Shown here piece after piece: positions 22,160 to 32,711 of a stretch of DNA of 64,000 nt. The notes beneath the pieces are model-generated. The model was not told where the DNA came from. It saw only the letters and a program-made list of their open reading frames with translations, and did not search any database. Each line of letters starts with the position of its first letter. Position 1 is the stretch's first letter. The translations under genes were made by a program, and so were the position numbers. Source of the DNA: Parapristionchus giblindavisi (lineage: Eukaryota > Nematoda > Chromadorea > Rhabditida > Diplogasteridae); contig CALSFV010000139.1 of assembly GCA_943737045.1 (NCBI GenBank), forward strand, positions 1 to 64,000, read 5' to 3'.

Positions 22160-24095
22160 ATGGATGATTTATCCGACATCGAAACAGCTGACACAATATC
22201 TCTTATCACAGAGAGTTATGAATTCGCTCAAACAGACCAATACTCTTATTTGTCCAAAGGAGATTTACAGATTCAATTCGAAATTTTCAATAAAATTTAC
22301 ATTCTGTGAGTGATAAATTTAGATTTTATCGAGGCCCTACTTTCATAGGTCCCCTATCATAATTAATGAAGATAATGAGCTAATTCTTTCAATTCCTTCT
22401 CCTGAAGAATACCATCTTTGTCGTTTGTTCAAAGTGAAATTTTCGATGAAAACAACGTCAGATGTAAGTATTAACAAATTAATTTTTCAATATAATCTTC
22501 TTATTCAGGCTCTGCTTGATACAGATTTTGTAGTTCAAAGTACTCGAGATCATCGTATCCGATTAAATCCCTTCATCGATCAAGGAATCGTGGATTTTGT
22601 CATTGAACTATTCCCAACTTCCAATGGTATTTGTAAATACGCATTTCAATAATTATGAAGACGAAGGATGATTTTGATGTGAATGAGTGTTGAAAGTTGT
22701 TCACTGCAAGATTCGAAATAAAGGAAAAGGATAAAAAAACAGCCCATGAAATCACATTTGATAATGAAATGATTGAAAATCTGAGATCCTTTTGACCTAA
22801 ATATTAACATTGTTCATTTTGTTTGCTCATTTTCTCCTTTCAGATATCAATAGAAAAGAACATATTATCTCGTCGAATATCACTCACGAAATGGAAAAAA
22901 TACAGTCTAAATGTGGTATTAAAATGGAGAAAAACATTTTGTGAGAGAAAAATCAATAAAAATATTGAAAAAACAAAAATGTTTTAGATATCGTGGATTC
23001 AACGAACCTTTCGATATTGTTACTAGACAAGTTCGATTCAATGATTCTCGACTATTTATTCCAGCAGAGGTTCGAGGGACAACTTCAATTTCTAAAATAG
23101 CAAAAAGATACGAAACGGCTTTTGCAAGATCACTCATAATGAATGGAGCGCTGCTGACTCTTTTGGAATATTTTACCACGATTCTTTTAGATTCTCTCAC
23201 TTAATTCTACTCGCTTCAAAAATTCGTTATTCCACAGAGAACAAGAATCAGATGTCGAAGTAATCATAGTTTCGTGTTTTAATTGCATGACACTAAACAT
23301 TAATAGTTCAGACGACATTTGTCGATGTAGCCACAAATGATATGAAGCAGTTCTTAAATATCGTTACAAAGAAGAAAATCATTGATGGTAGTACTAACTA
23401 AATAAAATCCCTTCGTTAATTACTCTGTTTTAAGAGTCTTCTCTCAGTGGTGTACTTAACGTGGCCCATCGATTCGATGTCCCATACATCAAAGACAAAT
23501 GCGAAGACTTCATTTTCCTATCATTCTACATATTTCTCATGAGTGCACTAAACAAATACAAAAGACTGAAAGTTCCATATGGCGTCATGATATAGTAAAC
23601 CTCACTTTTGTTGACTATTTCGCAATACGCTTTCAGTGACGATCCATCTTCGGTTCTCGTTTTTGCTCACAAATATAATTTCTTGAAGTTGGCTGTGAGT
23701 TTCGATTGGTTAAAATGAGCGAAACCGAATATTTCAGAACTTTGCAGCAGAAAAGATAAAGGATGTGCATAATGTAATGGAAAGCGCATGTGATATGGCA
23801 AAGGTTAAAGCGATCAATTACGATATGATGAAAGTACTCATAAGTAATACGATAGGAAAGCCATTCTACGAACGACGTCCACAGGTCTCACAAAACCATG
23901 AAACTTACATTTTTTGAAAATGAACGATAATACAGAAAAATGAGTTGCATTTCAGGTTCTTCTCAATTTTTATGATATTGCAAACGAATTGATAGGACAA
24001 GCTAAATTCGAACTGTTCATCGATCTATGCTGTATGCATGTCAGCCTTTTTTGCAAAGTGTGTGATGGGGGATTTCGCAATCGACAGTAAGAGAT
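22160..24095 (+). pseudogene. BTB-domain protein gene, decayed (copy 1)
   Basis: This looks like a nematode BTB-type gene; such proteins often serve as Cullin-3 adaptors. ATG (MDDLSDIETADTISL) directly follows a TTATTTTAG acceptor. Introns with GT/AG borders follow (22304-22350 region, 22464-22508 region, one before YRGFNEPF, one before SSLSGVLNVAHRFDV). The clearest homology is the C-terminal BTB segment: DVATNDMKQFLNIV then SGVLNVAHRFDVPYIKDKCE, then AHKYNFLKLAVSFDWLK and later KIKDVHNVMESACDMAKVKA. Decay signs are an in-frame TGA at 22691-22693, a stop after YGVMI near 23597, and a missing BTB core. A paralogue in opposite orientation lies at 38569-41390. The fragment at 27206-27663 is probably its displaced 3' part. 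BTB assignment is by pattern recognition. Confidence 0.6.
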
Positions 24096-24204
24096 ATTTT
24101 ATTACTTTATAAGAAAATATGAATGGACGGAACACTAATGGAGTGTTCATGAACCGGCAAATTGAAGGAAAAGTTGCTGAAATTTTAGCTAAATCTTTTC
24201 TCTG

Positions 24205-24448
24205 CCTGACAAGGGAATGGCCTCAATTCGGCCTGACTTTATGAGATATGGATAGTATGTCTAAAATTAGTTATATATGATCGCAAATCTGTTTTAGACA
24301 GTGCCTAATCGACCTGAGCTTCGAGAAAATCGATACTGAAATTTGGCTTTCTGGACTGGTTGGTCGATTCGAAAGTTCGCGTGATCTCCTGCACTAAAAT
24401 ATCCCGAAGGGTTCGTTGAAACATCTATCAACTCTCAAGACAACGACC
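24205..24448 (+). repeat. Long inverted repeat, left arm
   Basis: It pairs with 25098-25355. Shared landmarks are AAGGGAATGGCCTCAATTCG, GACAGTGCCTAATCGACC, CTTCGAGAAAATCGAT and GACAACGACC. The arms have diverged noticeably, so the inversion is not recent. The loop holds a tRNA remnant and a LINE fragment. Confidence 0.75.
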
Positions 24449-24511
24449 ACATAGTGTAGTGGATAAGGTGTCCACGTTCACTTTTGATTGCCACTGGTTC
24501 GATCCCCTTTA
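24445..24511 (+). pseudogene. tRNA remnant lacking its 3' acceptor strand
   Basis: It begins GACCACA and then has a perfect internal A box TAGTGTAGTGG (24452-24462) and B box GGTTCGATCCC (24496-24506). Their start-to-start distance of 44 is that of a tRNA. The 5' half resembles a tRNA-Arg start (GACCACAT..ATGGATAAGG), but the anticodon stem and T stem do not pair, and the acceptor 3' strand is replaced by (TTTA)n. It is a decayed tRNA or tRNA-derived element cut by the adjoining LINE. Confidence 0.6.
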
Positions 24512-25060
24512 TTTATTTATTTATTTATAACATCAAATATAAATGTTCATAATCACATTAATAACAGAGGGAAGAGGGGAGATGGATTTACGTCGCTTAT
24601 AAGCGATTTCGGATTGGGCTCGGTGGCAGTTTTCAAAGGAAGGGGTTCAGGGACGAATTAGAGAAACTTTAATGATGAGATTAGGAGGGAGATTTGGTAA
24701 CCCTGCACGGAAGGTTATTTGTGGGGAGAGAACTAATTCAGGGGATAGTTTATTCCAAGTGTCAATACATCTAGAAGCACATGTGGTATGAGTTGAAGAA
24801 ATCTTATAAGGGAGAACAATAAGCAATGGGTGCGATAAACGACAATATCTAGAAGGATGAACAGTGAAAAGATTGGTTGAATCAAACAGGTTTAATTAGT
24901 GCATAATGCTATGTATGAATTGAATATCGTAAATAGCTCTCCTATATTCAAGGGTCGGAATTTTAAGGTATTTAACTAAGTCTATTGTGATAAGAAGTGG
25001 ATCCCCTTTGAAGCAGTTCTTTTGCTGATTTTTTTCTTGTCAAAAGATGAAATATTTTGC
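24512..25060 (-). mobile_element. LINE 3' fragment, second family, minus strand
   Basis: Read on the minus strand, a degenerate frame gives IPTLEYRRAIYDIQFIHSIM, then HPSRYCRLSHPLL, CIDTWNKLSPELV and LIIKVSLIRP with a TGA stop. This is the pattern of the C-terminus of a non-LTR retrotransposon polyprotein. A 3' UTR and a (TAAA)n tail follow, the tail being TTTATTTATTTATTTA on the plus strand at about 24510-24526. One internal TAA follows SIMH. The 3' end joins directly onto the tRNA remnant. The same terminus recurs at 7885-7980 in plus orientation. It is unrelated at its C-terminus to the LINE at 10523. Confidence 0.75.
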
Positions 25061-25097
25061 TGTGATTATGAAAACCAGAAAAGAAAATAGGAAAGCA

Positions 25098-25355
25098 GGT
25101 CGTTGTCTCGATGGTTGATAGATGAGTTAACGAACCCATCGGCATAGTGTAGTGTAGAATACCAAATGAACTGTCGAATCGACATGCCAGGCCAGAAAGC
25201 CGAATTTCAATATCGATTTTCTCGAAGCTCCGGTCGATTAGACACTGTCTAAAAAAACGGATTTGCGATCAGCATCTACAACTGATTCTAGTCACACTAT
25301 TGACATCTCATAACGCCAGGCCGAATTGAGACCATTCCCTTGTGAGAATCAAAGT
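25098..25355 (-). repeat. Long inverted repeat, right arm
   Basis: Reverse-complement partner of 24205-24448 (GGTCGTTGTC, ATCGATTTTCTCGAAGCTC, CGGCCTGGCGTTATGAGATG read on the minus strand). Confidence 0.75.
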
Positions 25356-25442
25356 TTCCTCTCTACATGCAAGGTGAAGAAATAAGTTACGCTCGTTTTT
25401 TTCGTGTCAACTATATTCCCCTCGTTTTTGCAACGTTGTCAG

Positions 25443-25746
25443 TAGAGATAACGCACAATGCATTACGGGCCCGCAGAGCGGTCTATAATCATTGCAAACT
25501 TGGAGAGAAGGGAGGGGGCCTGTAGTAGTCAATGCGGGCCCGCAATGACTACTTCATTCCTACCCTGCTACTTTTTGTGATCGGTCGTTTATCTCTGTTC
25601 TCTTCACTTTCCTTCGTTAACAGAGAAGAACGATCTATCGCAAAAAAGTAGGGTAGGAATAAAGTAGTCATTGCGAGCCAGCAGTGCCATTCCAGGCCCT
25701 CAATGATTTTACACCGCACTGCGGGCTCGCAACCCCCGAATCTCTA
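25443..25746. mobile_element. hAT-type MITE with perfect 8-bp target duplication
   Basis: The element begins TAGAGATAACG and ends CGAATCTCTA. It is flanked by identical octamers GTTGTCAG at 25435-25442 and 25747-25754. The 304-bp interior is a long imperfect palindrome; for example GCAATGACTACTTCATTCCT near 25550 faces AGGAATAAAGTAGTCATTGC near 25656. An 8-bp duplication and T/CA-G termini are hallmarks of the hAT superfamily. No transposase is present, so it is non-autonomous. Confidence 0.88.
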
Positions 25747-25935
25747 GTTGTCAGCCTCCGTCCAGGGCACAAAAAAGCATAAAATTATATGTACACAAAA
25801 GTTTTATCTTTGGATATCTCGTCTTTTTTTTCCAAAATAACTGCATGCCGCGAAGTATTCCTTCAGAATGGAGCGGGTAGATTAGTCCGACAAAGCTCTA
25901 CAGCTCTACAGCATCAATTTTATGACATTTCGGAA

Positions 25936-26330
25936 CTTCTTCGGTTTCTGGCCACCCCCCTCTACCCCCCTATCCCCATTTCGATCTTTTCGATCGAATG
26001 GAGCGGTCGTCCTCACTGGGAGGACGATGTCCACGGGGGCGAAATGCTCCCCGAGCTCTCCTCAAGATGGGAGAGCTCTGGACTGAACCGGAGAGAAGGA
26101 ATCGAATGCTTTTATAGGGGAATGGGGGTGATATGAAAATTAAATTAGATTAGGACGAGAGAGTATGGGAAAAGAGGAGAAAAAACTTTCATTTCATCAA
26201 TCTATCAATCATGATGTGGTTGGTTTTACCACAACCGAGAAGAGGGTCAGTTACTACTCAAAATGATTTCGAGAGGAGAGAGGAGGGGGGGTCTGAGGGG
26301 GGGGGGGTGGCCAGAAACCGAAGAAGTGCC
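25936..26330. repeat. Inverted repeat around a G/C-run pair
   Basis: CTTCTTCGGTTTCTGGCCACC (25938-25958) is found inverted at about 26307-26327, each beside a run of C or G. Between them are GGGAGGACGATG and a GAGCTCTCC..GGAGAGCTC palindrome. It may be a further foldback, but I could not define its ends. Confidence 0.5.
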
Positions 26331-27180
26331 GACATTTCTTGTGTTTTGTGTAAACACAAAATCGGGAAAATGTAGCGATCAAACCACTCGTGACTCTTGG
26401 ATAAAATACAATCATACATGATATAATCATTTCTGGCCAAGTTCCTTTTAGACCACTAACGTGGATTGGTTTCACGGTACGATTTCTCTGAAGCAATCGT
26501 TTTGTGTATTTTGGCCCTGCCTCCATCCTGTATAGAGGGGATAACTAGATCCTGTTGTTTTTTTGTTCGATTCGGTTCGCGACCATGTCGCCCGGTGTCA
26601 AAGTCACAACGTGATTGTGATACTCTTTTCCTCTCATTGTCAGGCTTGAAACAACCCAAACATTCAACAACGCTTAGTCGTGATTTTTATGATTTTGATT
26701 TGTGATTTTTATACGCTCAATAATCAATCACTCGGACCTATTATATGTACAACCAAAATTACAACGAACGCCCCCATTCCGCTCGAACGATCAACGTTGA
26801 GCTAGCATGATAAAGCTGGACTGTCCTCCCAGACATTCCGTACTCAACTGACCTTGCGCGCTTTGATTATCACCTTTTATCGGCGCTCCATCACTTCCTA
26901 AATGAACGGAGCGTCAAAGACCAGGCGAATATCCAGACTGTACTAGGCAAATATTTCAAGAAACCGCTCGGATCCATAAACACTATCGCGTAGATGGCAG
27001 AGTCAGCGGTGGGAATGTAGAAAATATGTATCATAATACATATTACTAGAATCTGCTAAAATTTTCTGAAAATATTTTTTTTTGAAAAACGAGCGATACT
27101 TATGTCTTCAGCCTCTAGATATATCATGTAGAAAAGGAAAGGAAAGCATACATAGGATATTTCTTGTTCTATTCTAAAAT
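26140..27180. other. Intergenic, nothing firmly supported
   Basis: No gene that I can support beyond the right side of the inverted repeat. Confidence 0.45.
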
Positions 27181-27205
27181 TATATATTTTCCTTTTTTCT
27201 TGTAG

Positions 27206-27663
27206 TGAAGTTTTGCTTATGCCCAAGATTGGAGCTGTATTTGTAAAATCAGTGGAAGACGTGGATGATTTTGGATTGCTTACAAATGAGACGAACGATT
27301 TAGCACCATCGCACGGGTAAGTATTGATAAAGTATTATGAGCGCATTATGCAAATTATTTGTAGAATCAGATTAATGGCATGGAGTTGTAAATGTGAAAA
27401 TACAATCGTCATTTACTTTACTATCAATGATGATCTTATTGAGGTAATCTGAATTAGAAATTAAGGAAATAAATACGCAGAAGAGTTAAAAATTGTTAGC
27501 TTTCCAATAAGAATTTTTTCAGGATCAATGCAAAGGTTCATCCCCGGATTGCAAAAATATCATATTAGGAAGATTAGTTGGAGATATGTCAGCAATCGAT
27601 CATTTTAATCAACAGGATGATGATACTTTATTGTACATGACGGCGAAAAAATTGTTCATGTGA
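27206..27663 (+). pseudogene. Three-exon gene 3' fragment (WSCKCEN...LGRLVGD), paralogue at 38.6-39 kb
   Basis: Exon 1 (27206-27316) follows a TCTTGTAG acceptor and reads VKSVEDVDDFGLLTNETNDL. A GTAAGT...TTGTAG intron leads to exon 2 (27365-27443), GIRLMAWSCKCENTIVIYF. A second intron ending TTTTTTCAG leads to exon 3 (27523-27663), which contains KNIILGRLVGDMSAIDHF and ends at TGA 27661-27663. Frames join cleanly across both introns. The minus-strand paralogue (38569-38995) conserves CKC.N and GRLVGD.SAI, plus the exon boundary, with many substitutions. Both follow a BTB-type copy in the same orientation, so this is probably the 3' part of that gene, separated here by insertions. A W-C-containing MATH-like fold is possible but unproven. 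Start and completeness are unknown. Confidence 0.5.
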
Positions 27664-27669
27664 TAATAT

Positions 27670-30240
27670 TCGCGTGATACGAATGAATTTTGCATTGTCT
27701 CAATAAATATTCTGTTCAAAAATCAGAAAAGAATAGAAATTAGTGGGGAGAGGGCGTGTAAAACGAGGAGAGTTCTCTGATTTTCCTTTCTTTTCGCAAC
27801 ATTCGTGCTTTGTATAATATATGAGCAATTGCGATGTTATATATTTATATTTATCTACGTGTCGAGCACGCAACGGTACATATGAAGTAATAAAATTAAT
27901 GATACGGGTAATAAGGGTGATATTGGGGGAGCACTGAGAACAGGAGGGAAAAAATGACAACAATTAGCAATATTCCTTGATGATAAATATCAATATTCCT
28001 TGATTCCTAGATGAGTAACTAACATTTCTTGACGAAGAAATAATGAAAACACTTGATATTAATTAACAATATTCCTTGGCTTCTTGATGATGGATAATAA
28101 CATTGAAGGTAATGAATACGATAAGTAACGTGATCATGAAACAACAGCATATCAATAGGATGACATATTGAATTAGTCATCATAGATCAAATCAAATGTT
28201 TGAAAGAGCAAATGTTTTAGTCAAAATGAAGGTCTTACAAGAGAACTCTCCCAAATTAAGGTGGACATATGACTTGGGAATAATTGACCTGAATCAGTTT
28301 TCGATGCTGATTACGAATCCGTTTTCAAACGTCGCTCAATCGATCTGACATTTGGAATATCAAGGAGCTGGGTCGATTAAAAACCACACTTTACAGCCAT
28401 AAGTCACCGTGTCAATGTCGTTGCATGTCCATTTGCATACTTTGTCTAGTCGTTACCGCTCTCATATGCAAATGGTTACCATCCAGTCGGTTATTATTCA
28501 TCGGTTCCATTCGATCTAGTGCTCAATGCGTTCCTAATAATCTATTCAAAGAGAATCTGATGATGTTCCATATAAACAAAACACGCAATATTTGTTCTAG
28601 TTTTTCCGAAAAAAAATATATCAAAAGCAAATAACTCCCTTCGTGAGTGATAGATTTGAAACTTCGTTTATAGGATTTTTTAAGGACAAAATCTTCACCC
28701 TTTCATTTTTTCGATTGTTTTTTTTTCCCTTGCCGATAACATACAGACTTCACTGATCTGGGTCGTACCCTTCATTTAACAAAATAAATCTAGACAGATC
28801 AACAAAAACGAGATTGAATCATCGATGAATGGTGTTACAATCTGGTACTCTTAACAGTGATGTTCATCCCTTGCACAACATGACTGAGCGATAGACCTCA
28901 TCAATCCTCCCCTGAAATTGTAGGAACTGTACCGCTGTTTCAAAATCAAATATTATTGGAATATATATTTCCCAGTTATTGCTGTGCAAATTCCATAACC
29001 TCAATAACTAAACCATAGTATATTACAGATTAATTCAGATATATATTTTTTAATTAAAATAAGAAATACTTTGAATACGCTTCCTATTGCTCCAGAAATT
29101 TCGATAACTGGTTCGATCAATGATGTCTACCTGTTTGGTTTTTAGGCACCTGAAAATACGCAATTATCGGATCGAAACTAAACCACTGTAAGTTTTGTTA
29201 TGTTTTTTTGTTGTTTTATTTATTTAAATGTAATGTAATCTGTGGATTAACGTGGACATCGACCAAAATGTTTTCATGGGAGAGTTCGTTATAATTAATT
29301 GCATTATCATCTAATTGTTGCCATGTTATCATAAAGGTGAGTATGACTTTGAGGAACGTTTCACATGTCGCACAGCTCCAACTCGTGTCGCTCAAGCTCC
29401 TTCATGTCCGAAGCACTGAACAATAGCATGCTATATTATAAAAAGAGTTGATGCGGTAAGAACCTACGCTACTTGTGGCATAAAAACTTACTTTTCTTCA
29501 TAGATTTTCACGATGTGGTTACATGTTAATGTGCGATGTTATCTTTCTTTCGCTTGGAGAGATTATCATTTACGATATCAAGTTTAGTGCAGCATGGAAC
29601 ATGTGCACCGCTGTTTCCATCGAAACTGTAAGCCTGAATTTGTGATCAGCTAATACAGATTTTATATTGAGTGACAACGCTACTAAACGCTAAACATCCT
29701 TTTGCTAATATTGAAATGCCGTTAAAAAGAATTACCGATACGATTTTGCCGAATATGCGACGACACTCGTACTTTTTTCAATTAGGAAATGTATTTTTTC
29801 GGGTACATGTATGCACATTAGAAAACCTATGTCAACGTGTTCTTCATCTTTAAATGGTTAGTTTGTTAGGTGAGAGTTTCGATGGTGATGGATAATTTGG
29901 CCGATGCACCAATTGCCAGTTAAACGTTGGACTTCTTTATCTTCGATTTACAAGCTTATATAAGTACAGCAGAACAAGATGTGTTACATAGCGAATGGAG
30001 TAGAAGCCTGGGCTAGAGTGGAAAAAGTGCATATCGATTAGTTGGATAGAAAGGTGCATTCTCTAAGTCTCTAATGATAAAATGTTATCGATCGTGCTCG
30101 ATAACAATGGTTAATAAAGGTACATTCCAAAGCAACATTGTCCTTGCAAATAGTGTGAAGTAGCGCAATTATTTTTTTTAAATAAAATTTATAATCACTA
30201 ATTTAATTAACTTAATACAACTGACCTTTTAGTAGCCTTT
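27670..30240. other. Intergenic, no firmly supported gene
   Basis: A possible terminal exon at about 29336-29421 reads EYDFEERFTCRTAPTRVA and ends SCPKH-stop after a GTGAG-like context, but it stands alone. TATATTTC-rich sequence dominates the remainder. Confidence 0.4.
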
Positions 30241-30242
30241 TC

Positions 30243-30965
30243 GCAACTTCAAATAACATTATAGAAGTGATTTATCTTATTATATCACTTTGCATGTTGT
30301 TTAGTAACAGTTCAATCGGTGTATATAGAACACCTGGAAATTAGGCGGAATTTTATTTGAGGAGAATAATAAACATAGAGAAAAAGGGATAAAAATTTAG
30401 AGCTTTGAGTGGACGTATTAAAGAAGGAGACCGCTGAGTTTGCATGACAGACTTCCGCAACGATTAGTACGAAGAATATTGAATATTGTTTTGTATGGAA
30501 ATTAGCGTGAGGGACTATTTGATAGAGAGAAAAAAAGAGTTAGACACTCTCAGCAATATCAAATATTGGTTCGTGTGCTGAATCTTTACGAAAAAAATAT
30601 GAGGGCCATCTTTATGAACAAGAAAAGGATGAAGCGAAAAATTTTTCAAACGCATAATACGGTGTAAAATTGTAGATACATGTTCGCAATTGCAAGACTT
30701 CTGTTCAAAACCAGTCGTGTCGATGTCGTATTTTGGAGAAGGACAGAGCGAGAAAGAAACATTTTTAAACAGAAAAAAAGAAAAGAGATGTTGGCAATCG
30801 ATTTACCTATAGTGATAGGAATGCAATAAATGATAAGAAATGAAGAATAAGAAATAAATAAAGCACTTCTTGATAGAATGCAAAGACAAGGAAATGAATG
30901 ATTGACGGCGTGCAAGGAAAGAGAGAAGGACAGAGAACCACGACCAATAGATGTCCTCTCTCTCT
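30243..30965 (-). repeat. Minus-strand gene-family 5' segment, copy 1
   Basis: Plus-strand landmarks in order: CAACTTCAAAT (30247), CAATCGGTGTATATAG.ACACC (30312), AATAATAAACATAG (about 30365), GCAATCGAT...ATAGTGATA (about 30796) and a CT tract (30955-31050). The same order recurs at 32712-34140, 37890-38230, 48118-48760 and 56526-57168, always in one orientation. In several copies a splice-donor-like AAG|GT(T/C)AGT on the minus strand adjoins the first landmark, so these may be promoter and first-exon regions of paralogous minus-strand genes. Confidence 0.6.
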
Positions 30966-31237
30966 CCCCCCCCCCCTCTCTCTCTATCTCTCTCTCTCTC
31001 TCTATCTTTCCATCTATCTATGTATCTCTCCTTGTCTCTCTCCTTCTCTTCTTCATTTGTCTCCCTCAATCCCCGAATTAAAAGATAAAGAGATGTTTTA
31101 TATACATAGGAAGAAGCGAGAGAGAGAATGATAGTGATAGAGAGAGAGAGAACTGGGAAAGAACACTATGGATTCAATGTATTAACTATACGGGTCTCCG
31201 GGGCTTGGTCAGAAGAGTTCTTCTCTATTATTCAAAG

Positions 31238-31384
31238 CTGTGGCCGTATGCAAGAACAACGGGAAAACAGTTTTCCGGGAAAATGTGACGTCATTAGGGT
31301 AGGCGGAGGATTTTTGGAAAACACCTCCGCCTACGCTAATGACGTCACATTTTCCCGGTAAACGGTTTTTGCATACGGCCACTG
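31238..31384. mobile_element. 147-bp palindromic MITE carrying two TGACGTCA sites (copy 2)
   Basis: Same length and arms as 20623-20769: ends CTGTGGCCGTATGCAAGAAC and the complement of CAGTGGCCGTATGCAAAAAC, with TGACGTCA at 31286-31293 and 31340-31347. No flanking duplication is evident. Confidence 0.85.
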
Positions 31385-31539
31385 AATTAAGAGATCTTCT
31401 GTACGCTATGGCGAAAATGGCTCATTTTCAGGATAAAACTATGTTTCTTCCTCAAAAATTACAATAAACAATTCAAGCGGGGCACGGATTTTTTCACTGA
31501 CCATATGAAGATAACAATGAACGACACAGAGAGTAAATT

Positions 31540-31715
31540 TACCCGAGTAAGGTTAGTTGGCGAGCGATTTGCCCGTATTCTGGCAAATGTTAACCTGTTT
31601 ATAGGTAAATCGCTGGTTATCGGGTTGCCATTTGCCCGAATGAGGGCAAATCGAGTACACAAGTATTGTAAGTTGGCAAATCTATTGCCCATATTTGGGC
31701 AAGTTTGCTCTCGGT
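31540..31715. repeat. Cluster of TTTGCCC/GGGCAAA hairpins
   Basis: Three short inverted repeats follow one another: GATTTGCCCG..GGCAAATG, CATTTGCCCG..GGGCAAATC and GCAAATCTATTGCCC..GGGCAAGTTTGC. Origin unknown; possibly the remnant of a larger palindromic element. Confidence 0.5.
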
Positions 31716-32082
31716 GGATCTCTCGATCTGACCTCCATTGGCCGTCATGATGCCTCTGGGACGACCAGAGTTGATCACGGCCACTTGCGAGAAATACAAA
31801 TAAATTAGATTAATATTATTAATAGATGTACAAGAAAAATGTAAATTTAAAAAACTAAGTTAGCTGATAATGTGCCCATTGGTGTTTTCATGTCTGTTCT
31901 TTCTTTGCCTTTCTTACGCTGTTTCACCCACATCCATTCCCTCTCCCCCTCGCCTCCTTCCTTTGACCATCCTCTCCCTCTCGCAATTTCCCTCAGAAAT
32001 TCTCATCTGCCCCCCCCTCTCTTTCTTCGTTGTTTTGTACTCGCTAGTTGCTGCCAAGAATCTCAACATCCCAAGAGTTCAA

Positions 32083-32202
32083 ACACACAGAGAAATAAGT
32101 GTTATCCACGAAGTATAAGACCTGTGAAGTGTTATATTCCTCAGGTCTTGCGTAGCACTTCTCAGGACGTATGCTCCGTGGAAATACTTATTTCTCTATG
32201 TG
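32083..32202. mobile_element. 120-bp palindromic MITE
   Basis: The left arm, ACACACAGAGAAATAAGTG through CCACGAAGTATAAGACCTG, is the reverse complement, with mismatches, of 32163-32202. No clear target duplication and no second copy in the window. Confidence 0.6.
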
Positions 32203-32711
32203 AACACACTCAGTACGTATTCAATGTAACATGGAAATAGTGCTCACATGGTTGTATTACCGAATGTTTATTGTCATTATTATTCTCGCAAATATATATG
32301 CAATTATCGAAACAAATCTTATTGTCAAAGAGGGTAGAGTTATGCTCATACATAAAATTCTCAATAATGTATTCGGGGTCATACTCTGATTTCTTATAAA
32401 GCTATGAGTTCCCTACTCAAGGTGGTTTGTTAGATTTTTAAACGAAAGGCAGATCCGCACCAACAGTAATGGAGTGCATCAGGGGGAGGGTGGTAGATTA
32501 TCATCGTCGAAGTTCTCATCTATGTCGTAAGGCTCATCATCATAATTCCAACTGCATCTTTTTAGTGGTCATTGCCACGTGGGGTCTAGCATTATCGTGT
32601 TGGAAGTGAATCCGGTCGAGCAGCCAACAGGGTCTGTAAGATTTATGAATCAACCTAATAATAGTATGCAAAATCAAAAATTAAATTTAATAATTAAAAC
32701 GGACCTTTCCA

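Noticed and set aside
28936..28943. CTGTTTCA octamers (also near 31916 and 40117) like the motif upstream of nematode piRNA genes
   Set aside because: Only a few scattered matches, about the number expected by chance in AT-rich DNA of this length, without clustering.
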